Shown here one piece after another: positions 27,546 through 36,226 of a stretch of 64,000 nucleotides of DNA. The stretch spans positions 13,635 through 77,634 of the forward strand of contig DLFD01000009.1 in assembly GCA_002482005.1 (NCBI GenBank). The letters run 5' to 3'. The notes beneath the pieces were generated by a model that did not search any database, was not told where the DNA came from, and saw nothing but the letters and a program-made list of their open reading frames with translations. Within the stretch, counting starts at the first letter, position 1, and each line of letters starts with the position of its first letter. The DNA comes from Lachnospiraceae bacterium UBA7729 (GTDB taxonomy: Bacteria > Bacillota > Clostridia > Lachnospirales > Lachnospiraceae). The position numbers were made by a program, and so were the translations under genes.

Positions 27546-29123
27546 ATGGCTGTTCCTGAGTCAATCCGCTCCGTTGCCCGCCCGTCGAATACGATTGTCG
27601 AAGACAATGGGCGGGAAGGTCCCAATCGGTATGCCGTTCGCCAGCGTTCTGGCGTGAAGTATGTTCCAGGTGGCAATCCCCAGCCCCGGAACGGAAAAGT
27701 CATCGGCCACATCATCGATGGGAAGTATGTTCCGGTGAATGCGCCCGTGGCAGATGCAAGACCCGAGATGCTGCAGTATGGTGCTTCTGCCTTTGTACAT
27801 TCGGTATCTGCTGACCTTTTGTCGGATCTGCTTGAGACTTTTTCCGCCAAAGATGCGTATACCATCATGACCATCGCATCGCTCCGGGTAATGAGGCCAT
27901 CTATTCCTTCAGGCCGGCTTGCCTCGTTTTACCGGAAGACCTTCATCAGCAAGTTTTATCCGGGTGTTGCACTGTCTGAAAACACGGTGAGCTCCTTTCT
28001 CAACGACCTGGGTGAAGCCCGTGCAAAACGCAGGGACTTTTACCAGAAACGGGCAGACAGAGTGATCGCTGAGCATCACATCGCAATCGATGGAATGCTT
28101 AAGCAGGACAATAGTTCTGTAAACGACCTTTCAGCTTTTTCCCATAAAGCGAGGGTCAGAGGCTGCAAGGAAGTCTCTGTGCTTTATGCCTATGACATAG
28201 AGAAGATGGAGCCGGTCTGTGCTGAAATCTTTCCCGAAAACAGCATCGATGCCAGTTCCTATGCCGCATTCATCAAAGACAATGACATCCGGAACGGCAT
28301 CATTGTTTCGGACAAGGGTTTTCCTCCGGCCAGAATCATGGACGAGCTGAAGGACCGTCCCAATCTTCACTTCCTGACACCGATCAAAAGAAACGACGTC
28401 AGGATCAAAGACAACGAGGCATTGAACTTCGATGGAGTGCTTGAAGGAGTCGATGGACACATCCTCTACAGCAAGCGTCAGATCAAAGGCGGCCGGTTCC
28501 TCTACACTTTTCGGGACAGCCGCAAGTCCGGAATCGAAGAAGCATCGTTTCTTGCAAACCGCGAGAAGAAGAAAGATTTCTCTTACAGCTGGTATGACAA
28601 GAAATCAGACGTCTTCGGTGTGATCGTCTTTGAGTCCGATGAGGACCTTGATCCGAAGACTGCCTACATCTGCTACTCAGACAGATGGCTTCTTGAGCTG
28701 GTCTTCAATCGGTACAAGAACGATCTCGGCCTCGACCGTACCTATGTACAAGGTGATTTTTCGGTTATCGGGTCCGAATTCGTCAACTTTGTTGCTACTG
28801 TGATGACCTGCAGGATGTTAAGGAAAGCAACAGCCGCAGGACTGTTGGAAACCAGATCGTATGGAGATCTCCTGGAAGACCTGTCCGAGGTATGGCGTGA
28901 TGTCGATGCCCCGGATCATGCCGCGACGAATGATGGCCACTGGATCCATACGCTGGAATACGAATTCGCAGAACTGGAGGCGCTCGGCCTGTCCGAACCG
29001 ATTCCAAAGCCGGCACCAAAAAAGCGTGGACGTCCGAGGAAGAATCCAGTTCAGGAAGATCAACCCAAACGCCGCAGAGGACGTCCAAGGAAACATCCAC
29101 TTCCTGAGGACGGGGCCGGCTAA
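27546..29123 (+). CDS. DDE transposase, IS1634/IS4-like, with C-terminal AT-hooks
   Basis: Start ATG at 27546 with AAAGGAGGG upstream; 525 residues. Acidic triad candidates are Asp in AIDGMLKQ, Asp in IVSDKGFP and Glu in RWLLELVFNRYKNDLGL, the order expected of IS1634/IS4-type enzymes. Two AT-hook-like motifs, KKRGRPRKNP and RRRGRPRKHP, end the protein; these bind AT-rich minor groove and are unusual for the family as I know it. The gene looks intact. I could not define the insertion-sequence ends with certainty. Confidence 0.85.
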   Translation: MAVPESIRSVARPSNTIVEDNGREGPNRYAVRQRSGVKYVPGGNPQPRNGKVIGHIIDGKYVPVNAPVADARPEMLQYGASAFVHSVSADLLSDLLETFSAKDAYTIMTIASLRVMRPSIPSGRLASFYRKTFISKFYPGVALSENTVSSFLNDLGEARAKRRDFYQKRADRVIAEHHIAIDGMLKQDNSSVNDLSAFSHKARVRGCKEVSVLYAYDIEKMEPVCAEIFPENSIDASSYAAFIKDNDIRNGIIVSDKGFPPARIMDELKDRPNLHFLTPIKRNDVRIKDNEALNFDGVLEGVDGHILYSKRQIKGGRFLYTFRDSRKSGIEEASFLANREKKKDFSYSWYDKKSDVFGVIVFESDEDLDPKTAYICYSDRWLLELVFNRYKNDLGLDRTYVQGDFSVIGSEFVNFVATVMTCRMLRKATAAGLLETRSYGDLLEDLSEVWRDVDAPDHAATNDGHWIHTLEYEFAELEALGLSEPIPKPAPKKRGRPRKNPVQEDQPKRRRGRPRKHPLPEDGAG

Positions 29124-29179
29124 CGCTGGCCTATAGTACGGTGAATTGGGAAGTCGTTATTTTATTTTGCTGCTGAAAT

Positions 29180-29205
29180 GCTATAAAATACCCCGATTTT
29201 ATAGC
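29180..29205. repeat. 10-bp hairpin after the transposase gene
   Basis: GCTATAAAAT and ATTTTATAGC pair perfectly around ACCCCG. Possible terminator or insertion-sequence end structure. GCTATAAAAT also occurs near 31601. Confidence 0.5.
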
Positions 29206-29277
29206 AGGCACGCCTATCTTATAGCAAGATCGATTGCTTTGTATCCGCCCGTTTCTCTCCTCATCTTTCATTTCTAC

Positions 29278-29295
29278 ACATTATAATTTTCCAAA
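29278..29295. repeat. 18-bp inverted repeat bounding the ATPase gene, left copy
   Basis: ACATTATAATTTTCCAAA here is the exact reverse complement of 30805-30822. The pair encloses one ATPase gene and almost nothing else. Confidence 0.75.
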
Positions 29296-29323
29296 GGTAT
29301 TAATGAAAGACAGTTTTGGCAGT

Positions 29324-30754
29324 TTACAGATCCCTGGGCTGAAATAAATCTTCAGCCGTGACCACAGACTGCACATGCCCGGAATAAAGGTTCTGTTTCA
29401 GCCCGTATGTCGTCACCATTGTCAGATGAATTGAACTTCTGGTTTTTGTAACAGTTTTAAAATCACTAATTTTCTTCCGTAATTTGATATCATACTCCTT
29501 CGTAATAGCATACTCCAACGTTGAATATTTCATTTCACACAGATTGACGACCCTGTCCCTTCGGTCGATTACCAGGTCTACCTGCGAACCATATATGCCC
29601 TTGTCCGGATCAGCCTGGCATTGCCAGGAGCATTCATCCGTCAGGACACCGGATATACCTAACTTTTTCCGTATCTGTTCAGAATGCTGAAGGCAGACTC
29701 TCTCAAAGGCAAGTCCCATCCAGGCACGTCTTCCAGATGATTCTGCGGACTTCTCCCAGAACTTCTGATCTGCCACAGGGTTTTCCAGAAATTTAAAATA
29801 AAACAGGGTATAGTTATCGATCAGCTGAATGACCGTACCCATATTCTTTTTCCCAAACTCATGATATCTGCGGACAAAGCCGCAGCTTTCCAGCTCTTCA
29901 ATCTTTTTTGTCAGTACTCCACTGCTTGGTATTCCCGTTTCCTGACATATTTCCTCTCTGGTCATTCCTGCTTTTTTCTTTCCAAGAGCCCGGATGATTT
30001 TGATGTAGTCTTCCGGACGCCTGAAAATCGATGCGTAGAGGTAATCAAATTCGCCTGACAGATATGCATCCTGTCCGAAAAATATTGCATCTATATTCTG
30101 GTCCATGCTTTTCCCAGGCTGAACAAAATCCCAGTAATATGGAACCCCGCCCATGGCCATATACCCCTCCAGGATATCATAGCGTTCCATGGGAATTCCT
30201 TTGCTTTCAAGGAACTTTTCACATTCATAAAGGCTGAACGGATGAAGAGCAATTTTATCTGTAACTCTGTTATGGAGGCCGCCTTTATCATGGATCACAT
30301 GATTTAATATCCACGAGGTTGCGGAAGTACAGATGATCAAGACAACATCTTTTCTGGCGGAAGCAAAACCATTCCAGAAATTTTCAAGTGCCATGATCAG
30401 GTCAGATCTGGGCGTATCCATCCAGGATAATTCATCGATAAATATTACCTTTCGTGCATCGTCTGACCCCCGGACCAGTTTTTTCAGCTGTCTGAAGGCA
30501 TCCATCCAGTTTTTCGGCACAGTAATGTCTGAAACTCCTGCATCTTCAAGAGATTCAGCGAATGCATTCAACTGATCATTAAACCTTCCTCTAGCCAGCC
30601 CGGCATGCTGGAATGTAAAAGAGTAATCAAAGGTTTCTCTGATAAGATAAGTTTTTCCAATACGCCTTCTTCCATACACAGCAATAAACCTGGAGCGGTC
30701 AGACTCAAAAGCCTGCCGCAGCAGTAACTGCTCACTCTCTCTTCCAACCAACAT
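29324..30754 (-). CDS. Archaeal-type AAA ATPase with DUF234/nuclease-like C-terminus
   Basis: 476 residues; AGGAG precedes the ATG. Walker A is YGRRRIGKTYLI (about residues 28-39), Walker B is KVIFIDELSWMD, and MGGVPYYWDF is typical of the pfam01637 group. A winged-helix part (MTREEICQETGIPSSGVLT) is followed by a DUF234-type end with GSQVDLVIDRRDRVVNLCEMK, a PD-(D/E)XK-like pattern. Role unknown; such genes occur in several diverged copies per genome. It is flanked by perfect 18-bp inverted repeats, and its leader contains a further palindrome made of the same TTTCCAAA element. Confidence 0.88.
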   Translation of the reverse strand: MLVGRESEQLLLRQAFESDRSRFIAVYGRRRIGKTYLIRETFDYSFTFQHAGLARGRFNDQLNAFAESLEDAGVSDITVPKNWMDAFRQLKKLVRGSDDARKVIFIDELSWMDTPRSDLIMALENFWNGFASARKDVVLIICTSATSWILNHVIHDKGGLHNRVTDKIALHPFSLYECEKFLESKGIPMERYDILEGYMAMGGVPYYWDFVQPGKSMDQNIDAIFFGQDAYLSGEFDYLYASIFRRPEDYIKIIRALGKKKAGMTREEICQETGIPSSGVLTKKIEELESCGFVRRYHEFGKKNMGTVIQLIDNYTLFYFKFLENPVADQKFWEKSAESSGRRAWMGLAFERVCLQHSEQIRKKLGISGVLTDECSWQCQADPDKGIYGSQVDLVIDRRDRVVNLCEMKYSTLEYAITKEYDIKLRKKISDFKTVTKTRSSIHLTMVTTYGLKQNLYSGHVQSVVTAEDLFQPRDL

Positions 30755-30775
30755 AGTGTCTCTCCTGAATTATAT

Positions 30776-30822
30776 CTTTCCAAAGGTAATATTTTTATAC
30801 ACTTTTGGAAAATTATAATGTA
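30776..30822 (-). promoter_or_regulatory. Palindromic leader of the ATPase gene and right inverted repeat
   Basis: TTTCCAAAGG (about 30778-30787) and CTTTTGGAAA (30803-30812) face each other around an AT-rich spacer. TATAAT (minus strand, about 30766-30771) lies just before the start codon. The right 18-bp inverted repeat is at 30805-30822. Confidence 0.5.
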
Positions 30823-30907
30823 TTTTCATTGGAAATGCAATCAACCTGCGTGATCCCGCAAATAATATTGCAGCTGACAAACAGTATTCAGTGCGTTTTT
30901 GTCCAGC

Positions 30908-30946
30908 AGCAGAAAAGGCACCGGAATCTCCGGTGCCTTTTCTGCT
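30908..30946. terminator. Perfect 18-bp bidirectional terminator
   Basis: AGCAGAAAAGGCACCGGA (30908-30925) and its exact complement (30929-30946) enclose a 3-base loop; T/A-rich arm ends serve both strands. It ends the HxlR/flavin-protein genes on the minus strand. Confidence 0.8.
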
Positions 30947-30965
30947 CACATGTTTTTTGCTTCAG

Positions 30966-31196
30966 TTATTGCCCGCTTTTATTCTTCTGCTGGTTCAGGT
31001 AGTCGATGTATTCGTCGCCCCAGTCCTTCACCGCGCCAGGAACAGGCTCGATCTTTCTCCCGATCTCTGTCAGAGAATACTCAACCTTCGGCGGCATGCT
31101 CTCGTACTGGATCCTGCACACAAGCCCCTTGTCGACCAGAGACTTTAACTGTACAGAAAGCGTCGCGTGCGTCATCTTCGGCATCTGCCGCTCCAT
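30966..31196 (-). pseudogene. HxlR-family regulator, N-terminally truncated
   Basis: 76 residues with AGGAG before the ATG. MERQMPKMTHATLSVQLKSL followed by DKGLVCRIQYESMPPKVEYS and SLTEIGRKI is the second half of an HxlR winged helix. The first 35 or so residues, including the conserved Cys region and first helix, are missing. It follows the flavin-protein gene by 11 bases. DNA binding is probably lost although the recognition helix remains. Confidence 0.75.
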
Positions 31197-31207
31197 GTCC
31201 TCGCTCC

Positions 31208-31546
31208 TTAAACGTCAAACTCTTCTTTCAGATCCAGCATACCGCGGATCTCCGCATGGCCGTTTTCCAGATAGAAAAGTCCCATCTCCCAGCCATTCTT
31301 GTCGTACAGCGCCATGATCTGCGGCATCGCCTCTCTGGTTTTCTCCAGAAGAGCATCATCCCTGACCATCTTCACAGTCCCGTCGTAGCGAAGAAAATCA
31401 TTTCCGTTCATAGCAAGAACTTCCACATGCGGGTTTGTCTCCAGCTGATGATAGCACTTTTTGAACGTCCCCGTTCCGAAATAAATCTTATCATCGAGAT
31501 ACTTGCTGACCTTCTCTGCGTTTGTCATGTCTCCGGTCGCAGGCAA
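31208..31546 (-). pseudogene. Pyridoxamine 5'-phosphate oxidase-like flavin protein, N-terminally truncated
   Basis: 112 residues with KIYFGTGTFKKCYHQLETNP, VEVLAMNGNDFLRYDGTVKM and WEMGLFYLENGHAEIRGML, the core of the split-barrel FMN-binding family. The usual N-terminal helix and ATVDG-x-x-P-x-VRPF strand are absent. The truncation point lies about 15 bases from the right copy of the 19-bp repeat, so recombination there is likely. Confidence 0.7.
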
Positions 31547-31561
31547 TAGATGATACGATCA

Positions 31562-31580
31562 CGTGTTTTCCCTCATTTTT
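31562..31580. repeat. 19-bp direct repeat, right copy
   Basis: Same 19 bases as 27199-27217, in the same orientation. Confidence 0.6.
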
Positions 31581-31644
31581 TCAATGGCTATAACAGTGCT
31601 ATAAAATCGACCGCCGGCATTCTTCATCCTGCCGTATCAAACTT

Positions 31645-32898
31645 TTAATACTTTTTTCTATACCGGGTTCCCCGGCCTCTCCCGACAACATCTGCAAACC
31701 CACTCTGGACAAGCCATTTCAGGATCTGTGTTGCCTTGGATTTTCCAAAACCAGTTCTTTCGGCTGCTTCACTACTGCTGATCAGGCTCCCATCCGAGAT
31801 AAGATCAAATATCTTCTGCTGATCAGGACTGAGCTGGTCATTCCCCAGGACCGGCAGCACGACGCGGATTGTGGTTTCACTGATATCAAATGTCGGCTTT
31901 CTTGAACTTCCCGCATAGGAATCCAGAATTCTGCGTATTCCGGTTCCAAAACATTCAATATAATGCATACGGAAAAAAACATCCCCCAGGATGGGATTCC
32001 TCAGAATGGAAACTTTGCTGCTGAGATAATCTTCCCTCGAAACCCCGTCAGGAAGTCCGCCTGGTGATACAATCTCAATCTGTTCCTCCAGCATGATAAC
32101 CCGGATGTGTGCAGGTATATCCCAGCGTCTGTGGACCAGGGAATTGGCAATCGCTTCACGAAACGCATTCTCCGGAACTTTCTCCACACGCCTTCTTTGT
32201 ATTCCTTCCACCACCTCATACTGATAATATTGTCGGTACAGATTTACTGCTTCCGCATACTGGATCAGGACAGACGATCGGTCCACTGTCTTCCTGTCCA
32301 GAATATAGTTGATATTCTTCCCCATCCGCGCCATATCTATTCCGGAAAATGAATTCTCATCTGCCAGAAGAGCGGCCGCGTTGTTCAGCCTGCGCTCTTT
32401 CGTATAAAGTCCCAGTGTTCTGAGAATATCATCTGAGAAGTTCTCGATTCCCAGTGTTTCCGCAAGCTGCTTCTGGAGGAAATGGAAATGCAGATCCTGA
32501 TTCTCAGATGGCAGTTCATCATAGGTAAGATTCCTGCCGTCCAGAATCAGCTGAGTAAGCTCTGAATGTGTCACTTCCACAGTTGCGGTATCATTTCTTT
32601 TATACGCTTTTGCCTTATATAAGTACGGTTTGAATCTTCCCTCCCGGACAGAAAGAATAATGATCCCGGAAGAATCGTCTGCCTCAAGTATATAATCCGG
32701 TCTTGGGGAAATACTGTCATTGATCCTGTTCTCAATGTCCTGGCAGGTTTTCTTCACATCACTGATTCCAATCGTCTGCCCATTGTCATCAATTCCAAAT
32801 AAGATTTTGCCATCACCGTAATTTGCGTAGGCACTGACTGTTTTCAGAAATGTGTTCGTGACCTCAGCCTGAAACTCAAGTTCTCTGGATTCCTTCAT
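31645..32898 (-). CDS. AlbA_2 / HATPase-type putative transcriptional regulator
   Basis: 417 residues. N-terminal AlbA_2 (Schlafen-like) domain: ELEFQAEVTNTFLKTVSAYAN, then GKILFGIDDNGQTIGI. The middle has the ATPase-like segment PENAFREAIANSLVHRRWDI and IEIVSPGGLPDGVS, and the end has a winged helix (ISSSEAAERTGFGKSKATQIL). These proteins are usually annotated as ATP-dependent regulators, and their substrate is unknown. The gene looks complete. A 22-bp perfect palindrome lies 76 bases upstream of the start and may be its own operator. Confidence 0.85.
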   Translation of the reverse strand: MKESRELEFQAEVTNTFLKTVSAYANYGDGKILFGIDDNGQTIGISDVKKTCQDIENRINDSISPRPDYILEADDSSGIIILSVREGRFKPYLYKAKAYKRNDTATVEVTHSELTQLILDGRNLTYDELPSENQDLHFHFLQKQLAETLGIENFSDDILRTLGLYTKERRLNNAAALLADENSFSGIDMARMGKNINYILDRKTVDRSSVLIQYAEAVNLYRQYYQYEVVEGIQRRRVEKVPENAFREAIANSLVHRRWDIPAHIRVIMLEEQIEIVSPGGLPDGVSREDYLSSKVSILRNPILGDVFFRMHYIECFGTGIRRILDSYAGSSRKPTFDISETTIRVVLPVLGNDQLSPDQQKIFDLISDGSLISSSEAAERTGFGKSKATQILKWLVQSGFADVVGRGRGTRYRKKY

Positions 32899-32973
32899 AC
32901 TGGTACGCCCTCCCGTGAAGCCGCTTCTCAGTATGATTTTATCGGATTATCCATTGAATTGCAATCGTAATTT

Positions 32974-32995
32974 CAATCGCAAATATTTGCGATTG
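32974..32995. promoter_or_regulatory. 22-bp perfect palindrome upstream of the AlbA_2 gene
   Basis: CAATCGCAAAT (32974-32984) is followed immediately by its exact complement ATTTGCGATTG (32985-32995). Further CAATCG copies lie at about 32962 and 33012. Probable operator; on the plus strand it is followed by six T and could also terminate. Confidence 0.6.
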
Positions 32996-33025
32996 TTTTT
33001 TCGGTTTTCCAATCGACCATTCCTT

Positions 33026-33363
33026 TTACCCATCTTCACATCTGCTAAGTTTACTAAGTTCCATTCTCCTGTCCTCCTCACCCTGCCGTCGATTCCTTTC
33101 CCCGGAATCGGAATAAAGCCAAAGAGATCCGGCTGAGTGAGACGGCGCCAGATAAACAATAACGCTTCCATCTCCGAACAGATCCGCAGACTGTCCGAAT
33201 GGAGCATTCGGGTCTTCTTTCATCGGATATTCCGTAAATGTGATACCCTTCCAAAAGTTCGCATTGTAGCGGACATTCTTCAGATTCTCCAAAGCCAGTT
33301 CCTGTCCGGGACAGCAGGGGACACGAGCGTGCTGCCGGTCTGGATCACACGAATCTGAGCCAT
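33026..33363 (-). pseudogene. MBL-fold hydrolase, internal deletion
   Basis: ATG at 33363 has AAGGG upstream and starts MAQIRVIQTGSTLVSPAVPD, the usual N-terminus of AHL-lactonase-like MBL proteins. After about 24 codons the frame breaks and resumes at 33292 with GITFTEYPMKEDPNAPFG, ADLFGDGSVIVYLAPSHSAG. The whole zinc-binding HxHxDH region is missing. Non-functional. Confidence 0.75.
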
Positions 33364-33373
33364 AAAATTACCC

Positions 33374-33706
33374 TTATACTTCTTCAATCAGTTTCTTCTG
33401 CCACTTAGCAATAAATGCGGTCTGAACTCCCGCAGGAAAGAGTCCCAGCAGAATCTTCTCAGCTTTGCCAGCATTGTTCGCCCAGTTTGTCTTTGTCGGC
33501 CCATACACGTTGAAGTACGGATCCGGGATAAAGCCCCCAAGCGAAGAGACGTTCATAATGCGGCCATGTCCCCACTCTGCCATATCCGCTCCGAACAGGC
33601 GGCAGGGCATGGTCACACTCGTCACGTTCAGGCTGATCAGGCCTTCCATTACATCCGGGTCTGTATCCACCACCCTGCCAGCTTTTCCTGCGCCGGCATT
33701 ATTCGA
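33374..33706 (-). pseudogene. Short-chain dehydrogenase fragment
   Basis: Contains NNAGAG, MNVSSLGGF and the catalytic YxxxK as YGPTK, then jumps to a distal tail (LGLFPAGVQTAFIAKWQKKL). The nucleotide-binding N-terminus and roughly 60 residues after YxxxK are missing. In the same frame it is fused upstream to what looks like the true end of the radical SAM gene (GLPSIQEAGFWEWASFQ). Confidence 0.75.
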
Positions 33707-34830
33707 CTGGAAGGATGCCCACTCCCAGAAGCCCGCTTCCTGTATTGACGGCAACCCTTTACATGGTCTGCACAGAAGTGGGCGCCCCACACACCGAGTC
33801 TGGTATAGGTCGCGAGTCCTCGTCTTCTCCGCCCGTACTCTTTTCCGAACAGCTTCCCGATCACTTTTGCGGAATCGTAATCGTAAAAGTATTTATCTGC
33901 CTCATAAAAGAGTTCCTGAAGTTCCCATGGGCTCATGTGGGCCGGCCGGAAGGTAACGTTCATCATATCGAATTTCTCCCAGTCGTGAGTGATCATCCTG
34001 CCGGAGTTTTCATACTGCTCAAAGACCGGCGTTCCCGGGTAGGGAGTCAGGATCGCCGGCTGCAGCTGATAGGAGTGGATCTCCTTGGCCCGCTCTTTGT
34101 CGGCGGTAAAATTGTCATCCTCAAAATTAAGGTACCGGAATCCCATTTTCTTATACATTCGGATCTCGGCGATCACATTGTCCACACTCCGCTGACGGTA
34201 GGGAGTGAACATTCTGGACGTCGGGCAGAACGTGCAGCGGAAAGGACAGCCCCTGGTCGAAAGCACATTTGCAGCCTGGACCGGCGTCTTCAGGATCGAA
34301 TAGTCTGGAAATGGGACTTCGTCCAGATTACAGACAGGCTCTCCTGTAACAATCGGTTCACTGCGTCTTCCCTCGACCACATCCAGTATAACTTTTTCGC
34401 CTTCTCCGACGATGACCTGGTCGGCATGCTGCAGGGCTTCTTCCGGAAGGATCGTCGGATGCATGCCTCCCATGATCACATGCGCGTGGCTTTTCTCGTG
34501 GAAAAGGTCAGACAGCTCATAACCTCTGGGTGCGGTCGACGTCATGCAGCACAGGCAGAGGACGTCTGTCTTTTTCAGAAGGGAACGATAGTTTACTCCG
34601 GCATTCAGTTCCTCGTAGACCTCCACATGGTGGCCTGCCCTCTTCAGGATCCCGCCCAGGATCAGCGGACCTGTAATGGAATTGGACTGGCCGTATACCT
34701 TGCCGCCCCAGCGATAGGGAGGGAAACGGCGCAGGGCCGTAGCGGGAGTGATAAAGACAATATTGAGAGGCTTTCCGCCTGGTTTCAGATCATGGTTCGT
34801 TATCATCTCCGGCATATGTCCCTGCGCCAT
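33649..34830 (-). CDS. B12-binding-domain radical SAM protein with internal deletion
   Basis: AGGAG precedes the ATG at 34830. Residues 1-150 are a cobalamin-binding-type domain (LNIVFITPATALRRFPPY, later HVIMGGMHPTILPEEAL). The radical SAM cluster motif is RGCPFRCTFC. After NFEDDNFTADKERAKEI the usual middle and later barrel strands (about 90-100 residues in relatives) are missing, and the text resumes at SYQLQPAILTPYPGTPVFEQ. The C-terminus also appears frameshifted near 33755, since a neighbouring frame reads GLPSIQEAGFWEW. The reading frame is open but the enzyme is probably inactive. Role in relatives: lipid or cofactor methylation-type chemistry, not certain. Confidence 0.75.
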   Translation of the reverse strand: MAQGHMPEMITNHDLKPGGKPLNIVFITPATALRRFPPYRWGGKVYGQSNSITGPLILGGILKRAGHHVEVYEELNAGVNYRSLLKKTDVLCLCCMTSTAPRGYELSDLFHEKSHAHVIMGGMHPTILPEEALQHADQVIVGEGEKVILDVVEGRRSEPIVTGEPVCNLDEVPFPDYSILKTPVQAANVLSTRGCPFRCTFCPTSRMFTPYRQRSVDNVIAEIRMYKKMGFRYLNFEDDNFTADKERAKEIHSYQLQPAILTPYPGTPVFEQYENSGRMITHDWEKFDMMNVTFRPAHMSPWELQELFYEADKYFYDYDSAKVIGKLFGKEYGRRRRGLATYTRLGVWGAHFCADHVKGCRQYRKRASGSGHPSSRIMPAQEKLAGWWIQTRM

Positions 34831-35062
34831 GGTAAAGTGTCTCCTTAAATGACTGTTTAAATAATTTTTACTGTATATTTAATTTTGTGTTAGCATAATT
34901 ATTTATATAGTCGTTAGTTATTTGTGCCTTCATGGTAAACATGTGAGTATAGGGGCAAGAACGGTTTTTCAGGTTCGTACAGATATTGATACGGAATCCA
35001 AAAACTGTTTTCAGTGAAGAATGATGGTGCCGCTGCCTGGGCGGTAAGGAAAGGCATCTGCC
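34831..35062. promoter_or_regulatory. AT-rich divergent promoter region
   Basis: Between the radical SAM gene and the TetR relic. Very AT-rich from 34845 to 34920. I see no unambiguous operator. Confidence 0.35.
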
Positions 35063-35297
35063 ATGAAAAAAACGGAATCAACAGATAAAAGGATCATCAA
35101 AACTAAGAAAAATCTCAAGCAGACCATGCTGCAGATACGACCCGGATCAGCTCTCCGCATTTGTAATCCTCGGTTTCTGGGGATTTGCGACTTACGGAAA
35201 GCAGAAGAAGATTTCGGAAAAGCAGAGACAGAAAGACGCCCTGCAGCTGTTCGATGATATTAATACTGCTATGGAAAGAGAATGGCTTAAGACATAA
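35063..35297 (+). pseudogene. TetR-family regulator, internal deletion
   Basis: Starts MKKTESTDKRIIKTKKNLKQ, a standard TetR N-terminus, then loses the recognition helices and continues in another frame with YDPDQLSAFVILGFWGFATY and LFDDINTAMEREWLKT up to the stop at 35295-35297. This is the end of a TetR ligand domain. About 100 residues and the frame are lost. Confidence 0.75.
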
Positions 35298-35314
35298 GCA
35301 GAAAGGATGACATT

Positions 35315-36226
35315 ATGTTCGTAAAGAGAAAAGGACTGCGAAAGCAGATCCGGAGTCTGCAGGACCGGATCAGACGGGACAAGAAAACATTCCGAATCTA
35401 TATGGTACTGAGGGCACTGGTCATCGCAGCACTGGTGCTCAGCCTTGTCCGGGGACAATACGAGAATGCCGCACTGTGCATTCTCTCACTGGTGCTGTTT
35501 CTGCTACCCGCATTTTTCGAGAAGCAGCTGAAGATCGAGATTCCTCCTTTGTTTGAAGGCATCATCTATCTGTTTATTTTTGCGGCAGAAATACTCGGTG
35601 AAGTGAATCGTTTCTACACAGCGATCCCCGGCTGGGACACGATGCTGCATACGATGAATGGGTTCCTCTGTGCCGCGATCGGTTTCGCTATGGTCGACCT
35701 GCTGAACAGGCACAGCGAACACTTCAATCTGACGCCTCTCTATCTGACGGTCACGGCGTTCTGCTTCTCCATGACGATCGGCGTCATGTGGGAATTCATT
35801 GAATTCTGCGGCGACCAGTTCTTTGGACTTGACATGCAGAAGGATTTCATCGTAAAGAACATCTCTTCTGTCACACTGGACCCGACCCATTCGCAGGTTC
35901 CCTACGCCGTGCGCAATATCACGAAGACCATCATAGAGACAAAAGACGGCAGGAATGTCATCGTCGACGGCGGATATCTCGATATCGGTCTCATCGACAC
36001 CATGAAGGATCTTCTCGTCAACTTTCTCGGGGCTATCGTCTGCAGCGTCCTTGGCTATCTGTATGTCAAGACACGTGACAAGAACAGCATCGTCGGGAAA
36101 CTCATGATCCATTCCCAGACTCAGCAGGAGCTGGAAGAAATCGATGCATACCTCGATGAACGTGAAAAGCAGCGGACGTCACATGGTTCACACAAAAGTG
36201 AAGGCAGGAAAAAAACTGTTCGATGA
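35315..36226 (+). CDS. Multi-pass membrane protein (DUF2238/YjdF-like)
   Basis: 303 residues with about six membrane helices in the first 200 and a seventh near 243-262. WDTMLHTMNGFL and MWEFIEFCGDQFFG are reminiscent of the DUF2238/YjdF-type membrane proteins, whose function is unknown. AAAGGATG precedes the ATG. It follows the TetR relic by 17 bases and may have been its target. The C-terminus is charged and cytoplasmic. Confidence 0.7.
   Translation: MFVKRKGLRKQIRSLQDRIRRDKKTFRIYMVLRALVIAALVLSLVRGQYENAALCILSLVLFLLPAFFEKQLKIEIPPLFEGIIYLFIFAAEILGEVNRFYTAIPGWDTMLHTMNGFLCAAIGFAMVDLLNRHSEHFNLTPLYLTVTAFCFSMTIGVMWEFIEFCGDQFFGLDMQKDFIVKNISSVTLDPTHSQVPYAVRNITKTIIETKDGRNVIVDGGYLDIGLIDTMKDLLVNFLGAIVCSVLGYLYVKTRDKNSIVGKLMIHSQTQQELEEIDAYLDEREKQRTSHGSHKSEGRKKTVR

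Noticed and set aside
27261..29323. Exact insertion-sequence ends around the transposase
   Set aside because: Candidate TATAGTAC-type sequences on the two sides are in direct and not inverted orientation, and are short; no target duplication could be shown.
33715..34848. 377-residue plus-strand open frame
   Set aside because: It is antisense to the radical SAM gene and shows no protein-like motifs.
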